A stretch of DNA of 64,000 nucleotides from Dyadobacter arcticus (lineage in GTDB: Bacteria > Bacteroidota > Bacteroidia > Cytophagales > Spirosomataceae). Positions 9,883 to 18,199 of the stretch are shown in pieces. How positions within the stretch are numbered: the stretch's first letter is position 1; every line of letters starts with the position of its first letter. Made by a program: the position numbers and the translations under genes. The stretch is from contig NZ_JAASQJ010000004.1 in the NCBI RefSeq assembly GCF_011762185.1, forward strand, positions 124,001 through 188,000. Direction: 5' to 3'. The notes under the pieces are model-generated. The model had not been told where the DNA came from. It saw only the letters and a program-made list of their open reading frames with translations, and searched no databases.

Positions 9883-12297
9883 TTATTCGCTTCTCAGGGA
9901 TGTTACGGGATTTGTTAGGGCGGCTTTGATGCTTTGGAAACTGACTGTTAACAGTGCAATCACCAATACAGCGGCAAATGGGATCAGGAAGAGCCACCAT
10001 TGTATATCTGTTCGGAAGGCGTAACCGTCGAGCCATTGACTTACTGCAAACCAGGCGAGTGGCGTGGCAACTACAAACGAAATCGCGATGAGGATTACAA
10101 ATTCGCGGTACAACATTTCCACAATGGAAAACACCGATGAACCCAATACTTTGCGTATCCCTATTTCTTTGGTGCGTTGTGCGGTGGTGAATGACGCCAG
10201 CCCGAATAATCCCAGACATGCTACCAGGATTGCAAGACCGGTAAAAATGCCGAACACTTGCCCGAAACGTTGATCAGCCTTATATTGTTCATTGAACCTG
10301 TCGTCGAGATAGGCGTATTCAAAAGGATTTCCGGGGAAAAATTTATTCCATTCTTCGCGTACGCTTGCTACTGCACCATTGGCAGGTCCTCCTGCCATTT
10401 TTATCGAAAAGTAACCACGCAAATCAGGTATCAGGCGCAGGATTAGCGGCTCGTAAGCGTCGCGAAGGGATTGTTGATGGAAGTTATCGGTTACGCCGAC
10501 GACCGTAAATATCTCTCCCCAAAAATCGATTTCTTTTCCGATAGCGTCCTCCGGATTGCTGAAACCCAGCTGCTGGATGGCCATTTTGTTGAAAACAACG
10601 GCTTTGGGGTCCGAGCCAAATTCTTTTGAAAAGTTTCGGCCGGCGATCAGTTTCAGATCGTAGGTTTTCAGAAAATCATAGTCAACACCGATAATGCGAT
10701 ATTGTTTTCCCTGACCTTCGTCGGTTCCTTTCAAACGGATCCCGCCTGCATTCCAGTCGGAAGCCTGTCCCGGAACGACGGTGGAAGCGGTGATGCCTTT
10801 GACATTGGATTGGCGCAATAACTCATCTTTAAATGCTGCCAGCTGACGCATATAGGTGGAATCATCAGCAACAATAGGCGGATTGACAACCAAAGTCTGG
10901 TCGATATTAATCCCCAGGCTCTGCGCTCTCATGTAACGGATCTGTTGAAAAACTGCCAGCGTTCCTACCAATAAGAATAATGACGCGGCGAACTGAAAGA
11001 CAACCAGCGACTTACGAAGTACAACGCCCTGACGGGTCGCGAGTACTTTTCCTTTCAACACGGCAACGGGTTTAAAACCGGATAAGATAAATGCGGGATA
11101 CAAGCCTGAAAAGAATGCGCCGATCACAAACAGTCCGGTGAGCGGGAGCCAGAACATCTTACTGCCCAGCAACGCAAAGGAAAGTTGCTGTCCGGATATT
11201 TCATTGAACTTTGGAAGCGCCAATGCAACAAGGATTAGGGCTAAAATCACTGCCAAACCATTCAATAAAAAGGATTCCGTCATGAATTGTCCAATCAGCT
11301 GGCCGCGCAGGGAACCTACTGCTTTGCGTACACCTACTTCCTTGGCCCGGTTGATGGCCCGTGCAGTCGCGAGGTTAATGTAATTGACCCAGGCGATTAC
11401 CACTATAAAAAAGGCAATGCCCAAAAGAAGATAGACCGTTTTTCCGTCCCCATTAGCCTCAGCCTCCATCATGAGGTGGGAGTACAAATGAATATCCCTC
11501 AGCGGTTGCAGAAGGTAAACAGCGGCTGATTTGTATTTTTTATGATCGGCCCCGGCCAGTTTGTCGATCAGGGCTGGGAATTTCGCCTCGAGGGCTTTTG
11601 TGTCTGTTCCCGGCCGGATTTTGATGTACGTCAAGCAGCCATCCCACTGCCAGGCAATGTCAGGATTATCGGGTTTAACATCGGCTAAAAATGTAGCATA
11701 GGACATCAGCAATTCCGTTTTAAAATGGGAATTGGCAGGCATATCTTTGAAAACGCCGGATACTTTAAACGGTTTCCGCTTGTTTCCCTTAATGGTTTTG
11801 CCAAGCGGATTTTCCTTTCCAAAAAGTCTTTTTGAGAGGGATTCGGACAACACAATCGTATTGCTTTCGGCTAGCGCGGTTTGGGGATTACCTATCAACA
11901 GGGGATAGGAGAATATGTAGAAAAACGAAGAGCTAGCGACGAAGTAATTTTCAATTTTGATACTTTTGTCGCCATAATCGAGCAAGCTTTTACCTCGCTG
12001 CAGCAGTTTTACATAATCCTGTACTTCCGGAAAAGCATCTTTAAAAGAATTACCAACTGCATACGCGCCAGCAGCCCATTGTGTACTCAGTTTTCCTTCA
12101 TTATAACGGTCTTGCTGCACGCGGTAAATTTGGGCGCCGTTTTTGTGAAAGTTGTCGTAACTCAACTCAAAAGCAACGTATTGCAAAATGAGCAAACAAG
12201 CCGCCACACCCAAGGAGAGGCCGACAATGTTGATAGCTGAAAAAGCTTTGTTGCGGAGCATGTTCCGCCAGGCAATTTTGAAATAGTTTTTGATCAT
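9883..12297 (-). CDS. ABC transporter permease, MacB/FtsX type
   Basis: About 804 residues, the size of the large Bacteroidetes permeases with two FtsX halves. It opens MIKNYFKIAWRNM, the usual N-terminus of this family; an in-frame ATG at 12318 is less likely. An N-terminal transmembrane helix (about 15-40) is followed by a periplasmic MacB core domain, three helices (about 285-400), a second core domain (about 425-665), and a final trio of helices ending VTSLRSE. Such proteins work with a LolD/MacB-type ATPase to move lipoproteins, peptides or lipids across the envelope by mechanotransmission. No ATPase gene is adjacent, so its partner must be encoded elsewhere. It is divergent from the GNAT gene at 12498. 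Confidence 0.9.
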   Translation of the reverse strand: MIKNYFKIAWRNMLRNKAFSAINIVGLSLGVAACLLILQYVAFELSYDNFHKNGAQIYRVQQDRYNEGKLSTQWAAGAYAVGNSFKDAFPEVQDYVKLLQRGKSLLDYGDKSIKIENYFVASSSFFYIFSYPLLIGNPQTALAESNTIVLSESLSKRLFGKENPLGKTIKGNKRKPFKVSGVFKDMPANSHFKTELLMSYATFLADVKPDNPDIAWQWDGCLTYIKIRPGTDTKALEAKFPALIDKLAGADHKKYKSAAVYLLQPLRDIHLYSHLMMEAEANGDGKTVYLLLGIAFFIVVIAWVNYINLATARAINRAKEVGVRKAVGSLRGQLIGQFMTESFLLNGLAVILALILVALALPKFNEISGQQLSFALLGSKMFWLPLTGLFVIGAFFSGLYPAFILSGFKPVAVLKGKVLATRQGVVLRKSLVVFQFAASLFLLVGTLAVFQQIRYMRAQSLGINIDQTLVVNPPIVADDSTYMRQLAAFKDELLRQSNVKGITASTVVPGQASDWNAGGIRLKGTDEGQGKQYRIIGVDYDFLKTYDLKLIAGRNFSKEFGSDPKAVVFNKMAIQQLGFSNPEDAIGKEIDFWGEIFTVVGVTDNFHQQSLRDAYEPLILRLIPDLRGYFSIKMAGGPANGAVASVREEWNKFFPGNPFEYAYLDDRFNEQYKADQRFGQVFGIFTGLAILVACLGLFGLASFTTAQRTKEIGIRKVLGSSVFSIVEMLYREFVILIAISFVVATPLAWFAVSQWLDGYAFRTDIQWWLFLIPFAAVLVIALLTVSFQSIKAALTNPVTSLRSE

Positions 12298-12392
12298 GGC
12301 TGTTGCTGGTATCAGCAACGTCAGTGTATAAAATCGTACCTATTTTGTAACTATCTTATTGTTAACCAAATAGTACAATTGTCGGTAATAAG

Positions 12393-12432
12393 AACGTCCA
12401 ATTTCGAACGTTTTCGCTCTTCATTGGACGTT
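12393..12432. promoter_or_regulatory. Inverted repeat in divergent promoter region
   Basis: Perfect 10-base arms (AACGTCCAAT at 12393-12402 and its complement at 12423-12432) are separated by 20 bases. They lie between the divergent permease and GNAT genes. Two TAnnTTTG matches (12447-12454 and 12466-12473) sit on the GNAT side. An operator or a hairpin is possible; the five T residues after the right arm also allow a terminator reading. Confidence 0.4.
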
Positions 12433-12497
12433 TTTCTCAACTATCATATATTTGATGTCAATTTATACTTTTGAGTTAGCCAAAACGCTTCCAAAAA

Positions 12498-12896
12498 ATG
12501 GAAATAACCTACTTAAGCGACCGCATTCCCACAACAGAACAGGTCATTGAACTTTACACCAAATCTGCTTTGCCAAGGCCTGTTGGCGACTCTCAAAGGA
12601 TCCAGCAGATGTTTGAAAACTCGAACCTGGTTATCACAGCATGGGACGCAGATACACTGGTGGGCGTTTGTCGCTGCATTACTGATTGGGTCTGGAGTTG
12701 CTATCTGGCTGATCTCGCAGTCGATCCGGAATATAAAAAGAGTGGTATTGGTAAGAAGTTGATTGAGCTGACGAAAGAAAAAGTGGGGGAACAATGCATG
12801 ATTTTACTGCTTTCCGTCCCTACCGCCATGGAATATTATCCTAAAATCGGGTTTGTAAAAGAGGATAGAGGTTTCACCATTTATCGCTCAAAATGA
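12498..12896 (+). CDS. GNAT family N-acetyltransferase
   Basis: A 132-residue single-domain acetyltransferase. The acetyl-CoA pyrophosphate-binding loop is visible as VDPEYKKSGIGKKL (about residues 75-88), after the beta-4 strand WSCYLADLAV. The C-terminal half has YYPKIGFV, the usual xxYxxxGF element. It probably acetylates a small molecule or a protein N-terminus in the cytoplasm; the substrate is unknown. The next gene, 66 bases downstream on the same strand, is also a GNAT protein, but the two differ clearly in sequence, so they are not a recent tandem duplication. Confidence 0.88.
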   Translation: MEITYLSDRIPTTEQVIELYTKSALPRPVGDSQRIQQMFENSNLVITAWDADTLVGVCRCITDWVWSCYLADLAVDPEYKKSGIGKKLIELTKEKVGEQCMILLLSVPTAMEYYPKIGFVKEDRGFTIYRSK

Positions 12897-12962
12897 GATT
12901 GGGTTATTTAATGTGTCCGATGAATCACGCTCTGGCCGGAAATTAAATACTATTTTTAGTTC

Positions 12963-13418
12963 ATGATAAAACATGAGCAACTATCAATCCGGGTTGCAAC
13001 CATCGAGGACCGGGAAATTATGTATGACATGGTCTGTGGCCTGGAAAACAAATTTTTGAACCGCGATGATTTTGATTTTGCTTTTAAGAAAAATTTAGGT
13101 AGTTCCCACATCCGGTATTTTATCGCTTACTATTCGGGCAAGCCGGTGGGAATGGTAAGTTGTCATATTCAACCTTTGCTTCACCACGCCGCATTGGTTT
13201 CTGAAATCCAGGAAATGTATGTAGTGCCAGAGTATCGCTCCCATGAAATCGGGAAAGCGCTCATTGCGAGAGTAGTAAAGTTTGCAAAAGAGCACGGCGC
13301 CATTCAATTGGAAGTAACATCACGCGATATCCGCGAGCAGGCCCACCGTTTTTATCAGAGAGAAGGTTTTGAAAAATCGCATGTGAAACTGGTGCGTTAT
13401 TTCAGCAAAGGCCAATAA
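12963..13418 (+). CDS. GNAT family N-acetyltransferase
   Basis: 151 residues with the GNAT fold: beta-4 strand VSEIQEMYVVPEYR (about 75-90), then the cofactor loop RSHEIGKAL. The canonical loop is (Q/R)xxGxG/A; here the first Gly position is Glu, so acetyl-CoA binding geometry may be slightly altered. The C-terminal HRFYQREGFEKS matches the conserved xFYxxxGF element. The substrate cannot be predicted. It lies 66 bases after another GNAT gene and is followed at once by a strong bidirectional terminator, so the two may be co-transcribed. Confidence 0.88.
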   Translation: MIKHEQLSIRVATIEDREIMYDMVCGLENKFLNRDDFDFAFKKNLGSSHIRYFIAYYSGKPVGMVSCHIQPLLHHAALVSEIQEMYVVPEYRSHEIGKALIARVVKFAKEHGAIQLEVTSRDIREQAHRFYQREGFEKSHVKLVRYFSKGQ

Positions 13419-13419
13419 A

Positions 13420-13448
13420 AAAACGCCAGGTCAGCGACCCGGCGTTTT
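13420..13448. terminator. Bidirectional Rho-independent terminator
   Basis: Stem AAAACGCC (13420-13427) pairs with GGCGTTTT (13441-13448), with an inner GGTC/GACC stem and an AGC loop. A-rich and T-rich flanks on both sides suit the convergent genes ending at 13418 (+) and 13478 (-). Confidence 0.85.
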
Positions 13449-13477
13449 CTGCATTACCCTAAACCTTCAACTGCCAT

Positions 13478-13930
13478 TTAATATCTGTTTCTGCGGTCAC
13501 GCGCCCAATGATCGCCTCTGCGGCTGCTTAGTCTGCGTGTATCAGCCATTAATCGTTCCAAATCTTCCCGCAGGATCCGGGCTTCCCGAGGAGATACTCT
13601 TCCGTGGTGGCTGTACTTTCTTTCTCTCGACTCAATTCTTTCATATTGCGCCATCAGTGCATTCGCTTCGCGGGAGCTCAATGTGCCGCGTTGGATTCCG
13701 CTTGCAATTTGCTGCCGGGCTTCTCTCTGCAGATAGTTAATGTCGGACATCGGTTGGCGACGGTGGCCGTCATTACGGTATCCTTCGTCACGGCGGTCTC
13801 CGTCATTTCGGTAGCCGTCATTGCGGTTGTCATCATACCTGTCACGATCATTGTTTCGTGGACCGTATTGTGCGGAAACCGAAGTGAATCCCAGTGCAAA
13901 AATGGCTGCGGCAATAAGTATCTTTTTCAT
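13478..13930 (-). CDS. Secreted Arg/Asp/Asn-rich small protein, function unknown
   Basis: 150 residues with a clear signal peptide (MKKILIAAAIFALGFTSVSA, cleavage before QYG). Residues 22-58 are a degenerate low-complexity tract built from YRNDG/DRR units. The C-terminal half is predicted helical and basic (REARQQIASGIQRGTLSSRE and a similar second helix, REARILREDLERLM), which suggests a two-helix periplasmic domain with two related halves. I do not recognise a named family with confidence. It is probably exported to the periplasm and may bind acidic polymers or ions, but that is only an inference from charge. It ends convergently with the GNAT pair. Confidence 0.75.
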   Translation of the reverse strand: MKKILIAAAIFALGFTSVSAQYGPRNNDRDRYDDNRNDGYRNDGDRRDEGYRNDGHRRQPMSDINYLQREARQQIASGIQRGTLSSREANALMAQYERIESRERKYSHHGRVSPREARILREDLERLMADTRRLSSRRGDHWARDRRNRY

Positions 13931-14122
13931 AACTAATAAATTTTGAGGTCCTAAATTTTAAAGTTCATGGGTTAGAGAGCGGCCGGGGACATAGGTTTAA
14001 ATAGCCCTTGTTAACGATTGTTAAGGGAAGAGAAGTTGTTTAACCGGCCAAAATCAACGATTTTGATCTGCCTGATGATCAGGGTATTTATGCCTGATTT
14101 TCCCTGAAAATAGATTTAAATT

Positions 14123-14863
14123 TTAAGCGGCAACAGTAATGTTTGCCCTGATCGCTTCCTGTGCTTCCGAGAGCACATCTTCAACTTTTCTTCCCGCGGG
14201 TTCAATCCCGGGAAGGATGGTAAAGGTAATCCGGGAGAATGATTTGAGTGGGAATATTCCTTTTGGATTCATGGCGCCGGTACCGTCAATCGCGACGGGC
14301 ACGATCAATGCATCCGGTGCACGCTTCAATAAAGTGGCGACGCCTCCAATGACAAATGGCTTCATGATACCGCTTGCTGTCCGCGTTCCTTCCGGGAAAA
14401 TAATGGCAGAAGATTTTTCATCATGGATCAGCTTACCCAGCCTCGCAATTTCTGCAATAGCCTGTTTGCCGTCCTTGCGATCAATGATCGCGGCGCCGCT
14501 TTTGCGGAGATTATAGGATATGCTGGGAACGCCTTTTGCAAGTTCTTTTTTGGAAACAAATTTGGGACGGAACTTCCTCAAAAACCAATAAACCGGGGAA
14601 ACGTCGAAGGTGCTCTGGTGGTTGGCCACGAAGATGATCGTCCGGTTATCAGGTACAGTGAATTGCTTGCGAAGGTTAATGCTTGCGAATGTGAAGTAAA
14701 GCCCGTAAGCCAATGAAAAATTAAGCGCGTTCACCACTGATCGGTGCGCTTTTTTACCAAAAACATTGAAAGCAATGACCTGGGCAACATGAAATACCAA
14801 AAGTGAAAATCCAAAGTGAATCAGGTAGATACAACTCAAAAGGTAATCCAGGGCTTTTTTCAT
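14123..14863 (-). CDS. plsC: 1-acyl-sn-glycerol-3-phosphate acyltransferase
   Basis: 246 residues of the PlsC family, which transfers an acyl chain to lysophosphatidic acid to make phosphatidic acid at the inner membrane. Motif I is NHQSTFD (HX4D catalytic pair, near residue 80), and motif III is FPEGTRT (near 157). An N-terminal hydrophobic region (about 10-60) anchors it. The C-terminal region has a VPVAIDGTG stretch typical of motif IV. It is divergent from the acyl-ACP desaturase gene at 15004, which fits a local pair of membrane-lipid genes. No obvious operon partner lies downstream on the minus strand. Confidence 0.92.
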   Translation of the reverse strand: MKKALDYLLSCIYLIHFGFSLLVFHVAQVIAFNVFGKKAHRSVVNALNFSLAYGLYFTFASINLRKQFTVPDNRTIIFVANHQSTFDVSPVYWFLRKFRPKFVSKKELAKGVPSISYNLRKSGAAIIDRKDGKQAIAEIARLGKLIHDEKSSAIIFPEGTRTASGIMKPFVIGGVATLLKRAPDALIVPVAIDGTGAMNPKGIFPLKSFSRITFTILPGIEPAGRKVEDVLSEAQEAIRANITVAA

Positions 14864-15003
14864 TCTAATTTTTCAGCAAAAATAGTTTAAAACTCGTTTG
14901 TTTATCCATATTTGCGGGATTTGAAATGATAATTATCGTGTAAAACTTATTGATAATTACCGTTATTTGTAAAATATTATTTGGTGTTTAAAACGAATTA
15001 ACA

Positions 15004-15990
15004 ATGGACCTCGTACTTTCAGCAGAACGGCTCGAAGTCATGCAGCATATAGGAAAAGATCTGGATGGATTGATGGTTGAATACCTGAAACCTATTGATG
15101 AAAACTGGCAGCCTTCGGATTTTTTACCGGATTCCAGAGATGGGAATTTTGCTACCGAAGTAAAGTTATTGCAGGAAAGCTGCCGCGATCTGCCTTATGA
15201 TTATATCGCCGTTCTGATCGGAGATACCATTACCGAAGAAGCTTTGCCAACTTACGAATCCTGGCTTGTGGACGTAATTGGGATCAACCAGGTGGATGAG
15301 CCAGAATCAGGTTGGGTGAAGTGGGTGCGCGCCTGGACGGCGGAAGAAAACCGCCACGGGGATCTTTTAAACAAATATTTATATCTCTCCGGCCGTGTTA
15401 ACATGCGCGCAATGGAAGTATCTACCCAATATCTCATTGCCGATGGTTTTGACATTGGTACCGACAGAGATCCTTACAGAAACTTCATCTATACTTCTTT
15501 CCAGGAATTGGCGACCAATGTTTCGCACCGTCGTACAGCTACATTGGCCAAAAAATTCGGAAATCCGCATTTGTCTAAAATTTGTGGTGTCATTGCATCG
15601 GATGAGATGCGCCATGCCAAGGCTTATAAAGCATTTGTAACAAGGATCCTTGAAGTGGATCCTTCACAATTGCTCCTGGCACTGGAAGACATGATGAGAA
15701 AGAAAATCGTGATGCCTGCGCATTTTATGCGAGAATCGGGGGTGAGAATAGGGGATACATTCTCCCATTTTTCTGACGCAGCGCAACGGTTAGGAGTTTA
15801 CACAACCAATGATTACATCGAAATTCTGGATTCCCTACTAATAGAATGGGAAATAGGGTCGGTAAGGGATCTTAATGAGAAAGCTGAGAAAGCACGCGAC
15901 TACCTGATGGCGCTTCCTTTGCGATTGAGGCGAATTGCAGAAAGGACCAAAATACCCGATCTGCAATACGAGTTCAGCTGGATCAGCTGA
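15004..15990 (+). CDS. Acyl-ACP desaturase (soluble di-iron, FA_desaturase_2)
   Basis: 328 residues, close to the usual length of stearoyl-ACP delta-9 desaturases. Two di-iron ligand motifs are intact: EENRH at 114-118 and DEMRH at 200-204. A further Glu ligand is likely in VLIGDTITEEALPTYE near residue 75. This soluble family introduces a cis double bond into ACP-bound fatty acids using O2 and reduced ferredoxin, and so adjusts membrane fluidity. The position of the double bond cannot be deduced here. The divergent gene encodes a PlsC acyltransferase, giving a small lipid-modification locus. A strong bidirectional terminator follows. Confidence 0.93.
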   Translation: MDLVLSAERLEVMQHIGKDLDGLMVEYLKPIDENWQPSDFLPDSRDGNFATEVKLLQESCRDLPYDYIAVLIGDTITEEALPTYESWLVDVIGINQVDEPESGWVKWVRAWTAEENRHGDLLNKYLYLSGRVNMRAMEVSTQYLIADGFDIGTDRDPYRNFIYTSFQELATNVSHRRTATLAKKFGNPHLSKICGVIASDEMRHAKAYKAFVTRILEVDPSQLLLALEDMMRKKIVMPAHFMRESGVRIGDTFSHFSDAAQRLGVYTTNDYIEILDSLLIEWEIGSVRDLNEKAEKARDYLMALPLRLRRIAERTKIPDLQYEFSWIS

Positions 15991-16014
15991 TGATTGATAT
16001 TCGAATGATACAAG

Positions 16015-16042
16015 CAAAACGTCCTCTGATCTGGACGTTTTG
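16015..16042. terminator. Bidirectional terminator
   Basis: A 10-base stem (CAAAACGTCC, 16015-16024, with its complement at 16033-16042) closes an 8-base loop. A/T-rich edges on both sides lie between the convergent desaturase and T9SS genes. Confidence 0.85.
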
Positions 16043-18034
16043 TTACTTAAGAAGCATTACAGAACCCTTTTTCCGGATAGTCTGTCCCTTAATAGACGTT
16101 CCTTCAATTTCCCAGACATAAGTTCCTGTGATCGGTTCGCCACCTTTGAATTGACCATTCCAGCCATTATTGAGCTGATTGGTAAAGAACACAACCTGCC
16201 CCCATCGATTATAAATCTTAAAATACCGGATCGATTCGATTCCCATGATGACAGGTGTCAGTATTTCATTGTTCCCATCGCCATTGGGTGTAAATGCAGT
16301 AGGGATATTAATGCTCTCACGTCGCTTTATAGCCAGGTTAACTCCGCCCGTTCCTGTGCAACCCATGGCTGAAGTAATTTCAACGGTGTAGGATTGATCG
16401 TCCTGCAAAACAGCAATGGGGCTGGGACTCGCAGGGTTATTCAGTCCGAGAGCCGGCGACCACGCAAAAATGGCATCATTCGGATTAGTGATCTGAGGTG
16501 AGGAAGCAGCGAGCTGAAAAGGCATGTTATATTCCACAATGGCATCTGGCGTAACATTTACTTCAATTTTCGGGGCCACATTCACATTAACTGTATCTGT
16601 TTGCATGCAAAAACCTTTTGAAGCGGTGACAACATATTGTGTTGTGGAAGGCGGCGCAGCAACAGGATCTTTCGAAGCAGCATCATCCAGGCCAGCGCTT
16701 GGCGACCAAGCAAATGCCTGCGCATTTCCAGTGGTTAAAAGTGTCACGGACTCACCCGCGCAAATGGTGGTATCCGCCATTGTCGCGACTGTAATGTCAC
16801 TATTGAATTGCACGTTAACATTCTTGGCAATCGTACAGTTATTTCCATCCTTCACATAAACCCTGTACGCTGCAACAGGTACTTTGAAGACATTATCCAT
16901 TGTGTAATTCACCGAATCGATAGAATACTGATAGGGTGGAAGTCCAAGGCTGCCGGTTAATGTGAGAGTCCCGTCGGTACCCGTTTCGCAGTTGCCCGCA
17001 ACTACCGAGGTAGCGAGATCCAGATTGCTGATAACGGCCTGCTTTCGATTATATAGGGGATTACCGCAAACATCGTTGGTCACAGTTAAGGCAACATTTT
17101 TGCTTCCTCCACTCTCCCAGCTCACAACATAAGGCCCCATTCCTGAACCGGAAATCACCCGGGCGCCATCCCATTCCCACTTAAATGTGTAGCCAGTGCC
17201 TGGCGCTGGAATGATACCTGTGTATGTGATGGTTATATTTTTTGGAAAACCGCAGCTTGGGTTGGGTGAGATAGAAAAGTCTGCATAGGCATTGATATTG
17301 GCAATAAAGCAGATATCCGAAAACGATTGATCCACATCGGCTTGGGAAAAATATTTGTTATTGAATGCGAGATAAGCGAAATTGGCCGAGCCCGATTCGC
17401 AGGATACCGACTGGTCATCCCGGAAAATGAAAATGGGTACACCCGCTTTTCCTACATACCTCCCGTCCGAATCATCATATGAGGCAAAGAGCATATTATC
17501 TACGTAGACATCCATAATGTCCGTTTGCCCATTCCTCGTGAATGTTAGGAGGTAATACGTGGATTTATTAAAAAATGGACAGGCGCCCGCGATTCCGTAT
17601 GGATAAAAGTCGATGCAACGATCGGAAGAGCCGTCTTTATCCTTAAAATAAATTCCCTGATCGGATCCGCCATTGGAGAAATCGATGATCCTGGCCCAGG
17701 TTCTGCCCCAATCCGTTACCTTAATGTACATTTGAATGGTGTAATTGTCGGTAATCGCTCCTTCGGTATTGGGATACATCAGGCCCCAGTTCAGGTTGTT
17801 ATGATAAACAGTCCGCTGTACGCCGCAGGGTAATACATCCTCCACAAAACTTCCCGGATCTGCTCCTGCCGCACAATTACCCAGCGCTTTGAATTGCTCC
17901 ACGTCGCTGCCGCATTCAGGCTGTGCCACTTTGAAATCTTTGTAAAATCGATAGGTATGCTTAATCGTCTGGCCAAAAGCGACGGGTAAGTAATGTGTAA
18001 TGAGAAGAAGTGTGAGTAAAAATTTTAATTTCAT
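16043..18034 (-). CDS. Secreted multidomain protein with T9SS type-B sorting domain
   Basis: 663 residues. A signal peptide (1-22) is followed by a LamG/concanavalin-like domain (about 60-240), a PKD-like Ig domain (about 250-330), a SprB-like repeat (GTLTLTGSLGLPPYQYSID, about 360-410), and two PSAGLDD/PALGLNN-type Ig-like repeats (about 430-560). The C-terminal domain begins IPTAFTPNGDGNNEILTP and ends in a basic beta-strand, the type-B (gliding-motility-associated) sorting signal recognised by the type IX secretion system. It is therefore most likely exported and surface-attached, acting as an adhesin or glycan-binding protein; there is no visible catalytic domain. It appears to be a single-gene unit, bounded by terminators on both sides. 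Confidence 0.9.
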   Translation of the reverse strand: MKLKFLLTLLLITHYLPVAFGQTIKHTYRFYKDFKVAQPECGSDVEQFKALGNCAAGADPGSFVEDVLPCGVQRTVYHNNLNWGLMYPNTEGAITDNYTIQMYIKVTDWGRTWARIIDFSNGGSDQGIYFKDKDGSSDRCIDFYPYGIAGACPFFNKSTYYLLTFTRNGQTDIMDVYVDNMLFASYDDSDGRYVGKAGVPIFIFRDDQSVSCESGSANFAYLAFNNKYFSQADVDQSFSDICFIANINAYADFSISPNPSCGFPKNITITYTGIIPAPGTGYTFKWEWDGARVISGSGMGPYVVSWESGGSKNVALTVTNDVCGNPLYNRKQAVISNLDLATSVVAGNCETGTDGTLTLTGSLGLPPYQYSIDSVNYTMDNVFKVPVAAYRVYVKDGNNCTIAKNVNVQFNSDITVATMADTTICAGESVTLLTTGNAQAFAWSPSAGLDDAASKDPVAAPPSTTQYVVTASKGFCMQTDTVNVNVAPKIEVNVTPDAIVEYNMPFQLAASSPQITNPNDAIFAWSPALGLNNPASPSPIAVLQDDQSYTVEITSAMGCTGTGGVNLAIKRRESINIPTAFTPNGDGNNEILTPVIMGIESIRYFKIYNRWGQVVFFTNQLNNGWNGQFKGGEPITGTYVWEIEGTSIKGQTIRKKGSVMLLK

Positions 18035-18146
18035 AGATCAGCCACTGCCATGCCAAACGTGAGTAAGAAAACGGTTTTAAAATTACGGTAAATACCACAA
18101 AATCGATGACGCGTCATTATCTTTTTGATCATTCGCATCGAAACAA

Positions 18147-18176
18147 AAAGAGAGGCCCGCATCCAGGCCCCTCTTT
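18147..18176 (-). terminator. Terminator of the S41 protease gene
   Basis: An 11-base stem (18147-18157 with 18166-18176, one mismatch) has an 8-base loop and an A run on the plus strand, which gives a U tract on the minus-strand transcript just after the stop codon at 18200. Confidence 0.75.
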
Positions 18177-18199
18177 AAACGATTTATTGGCAAATATAT

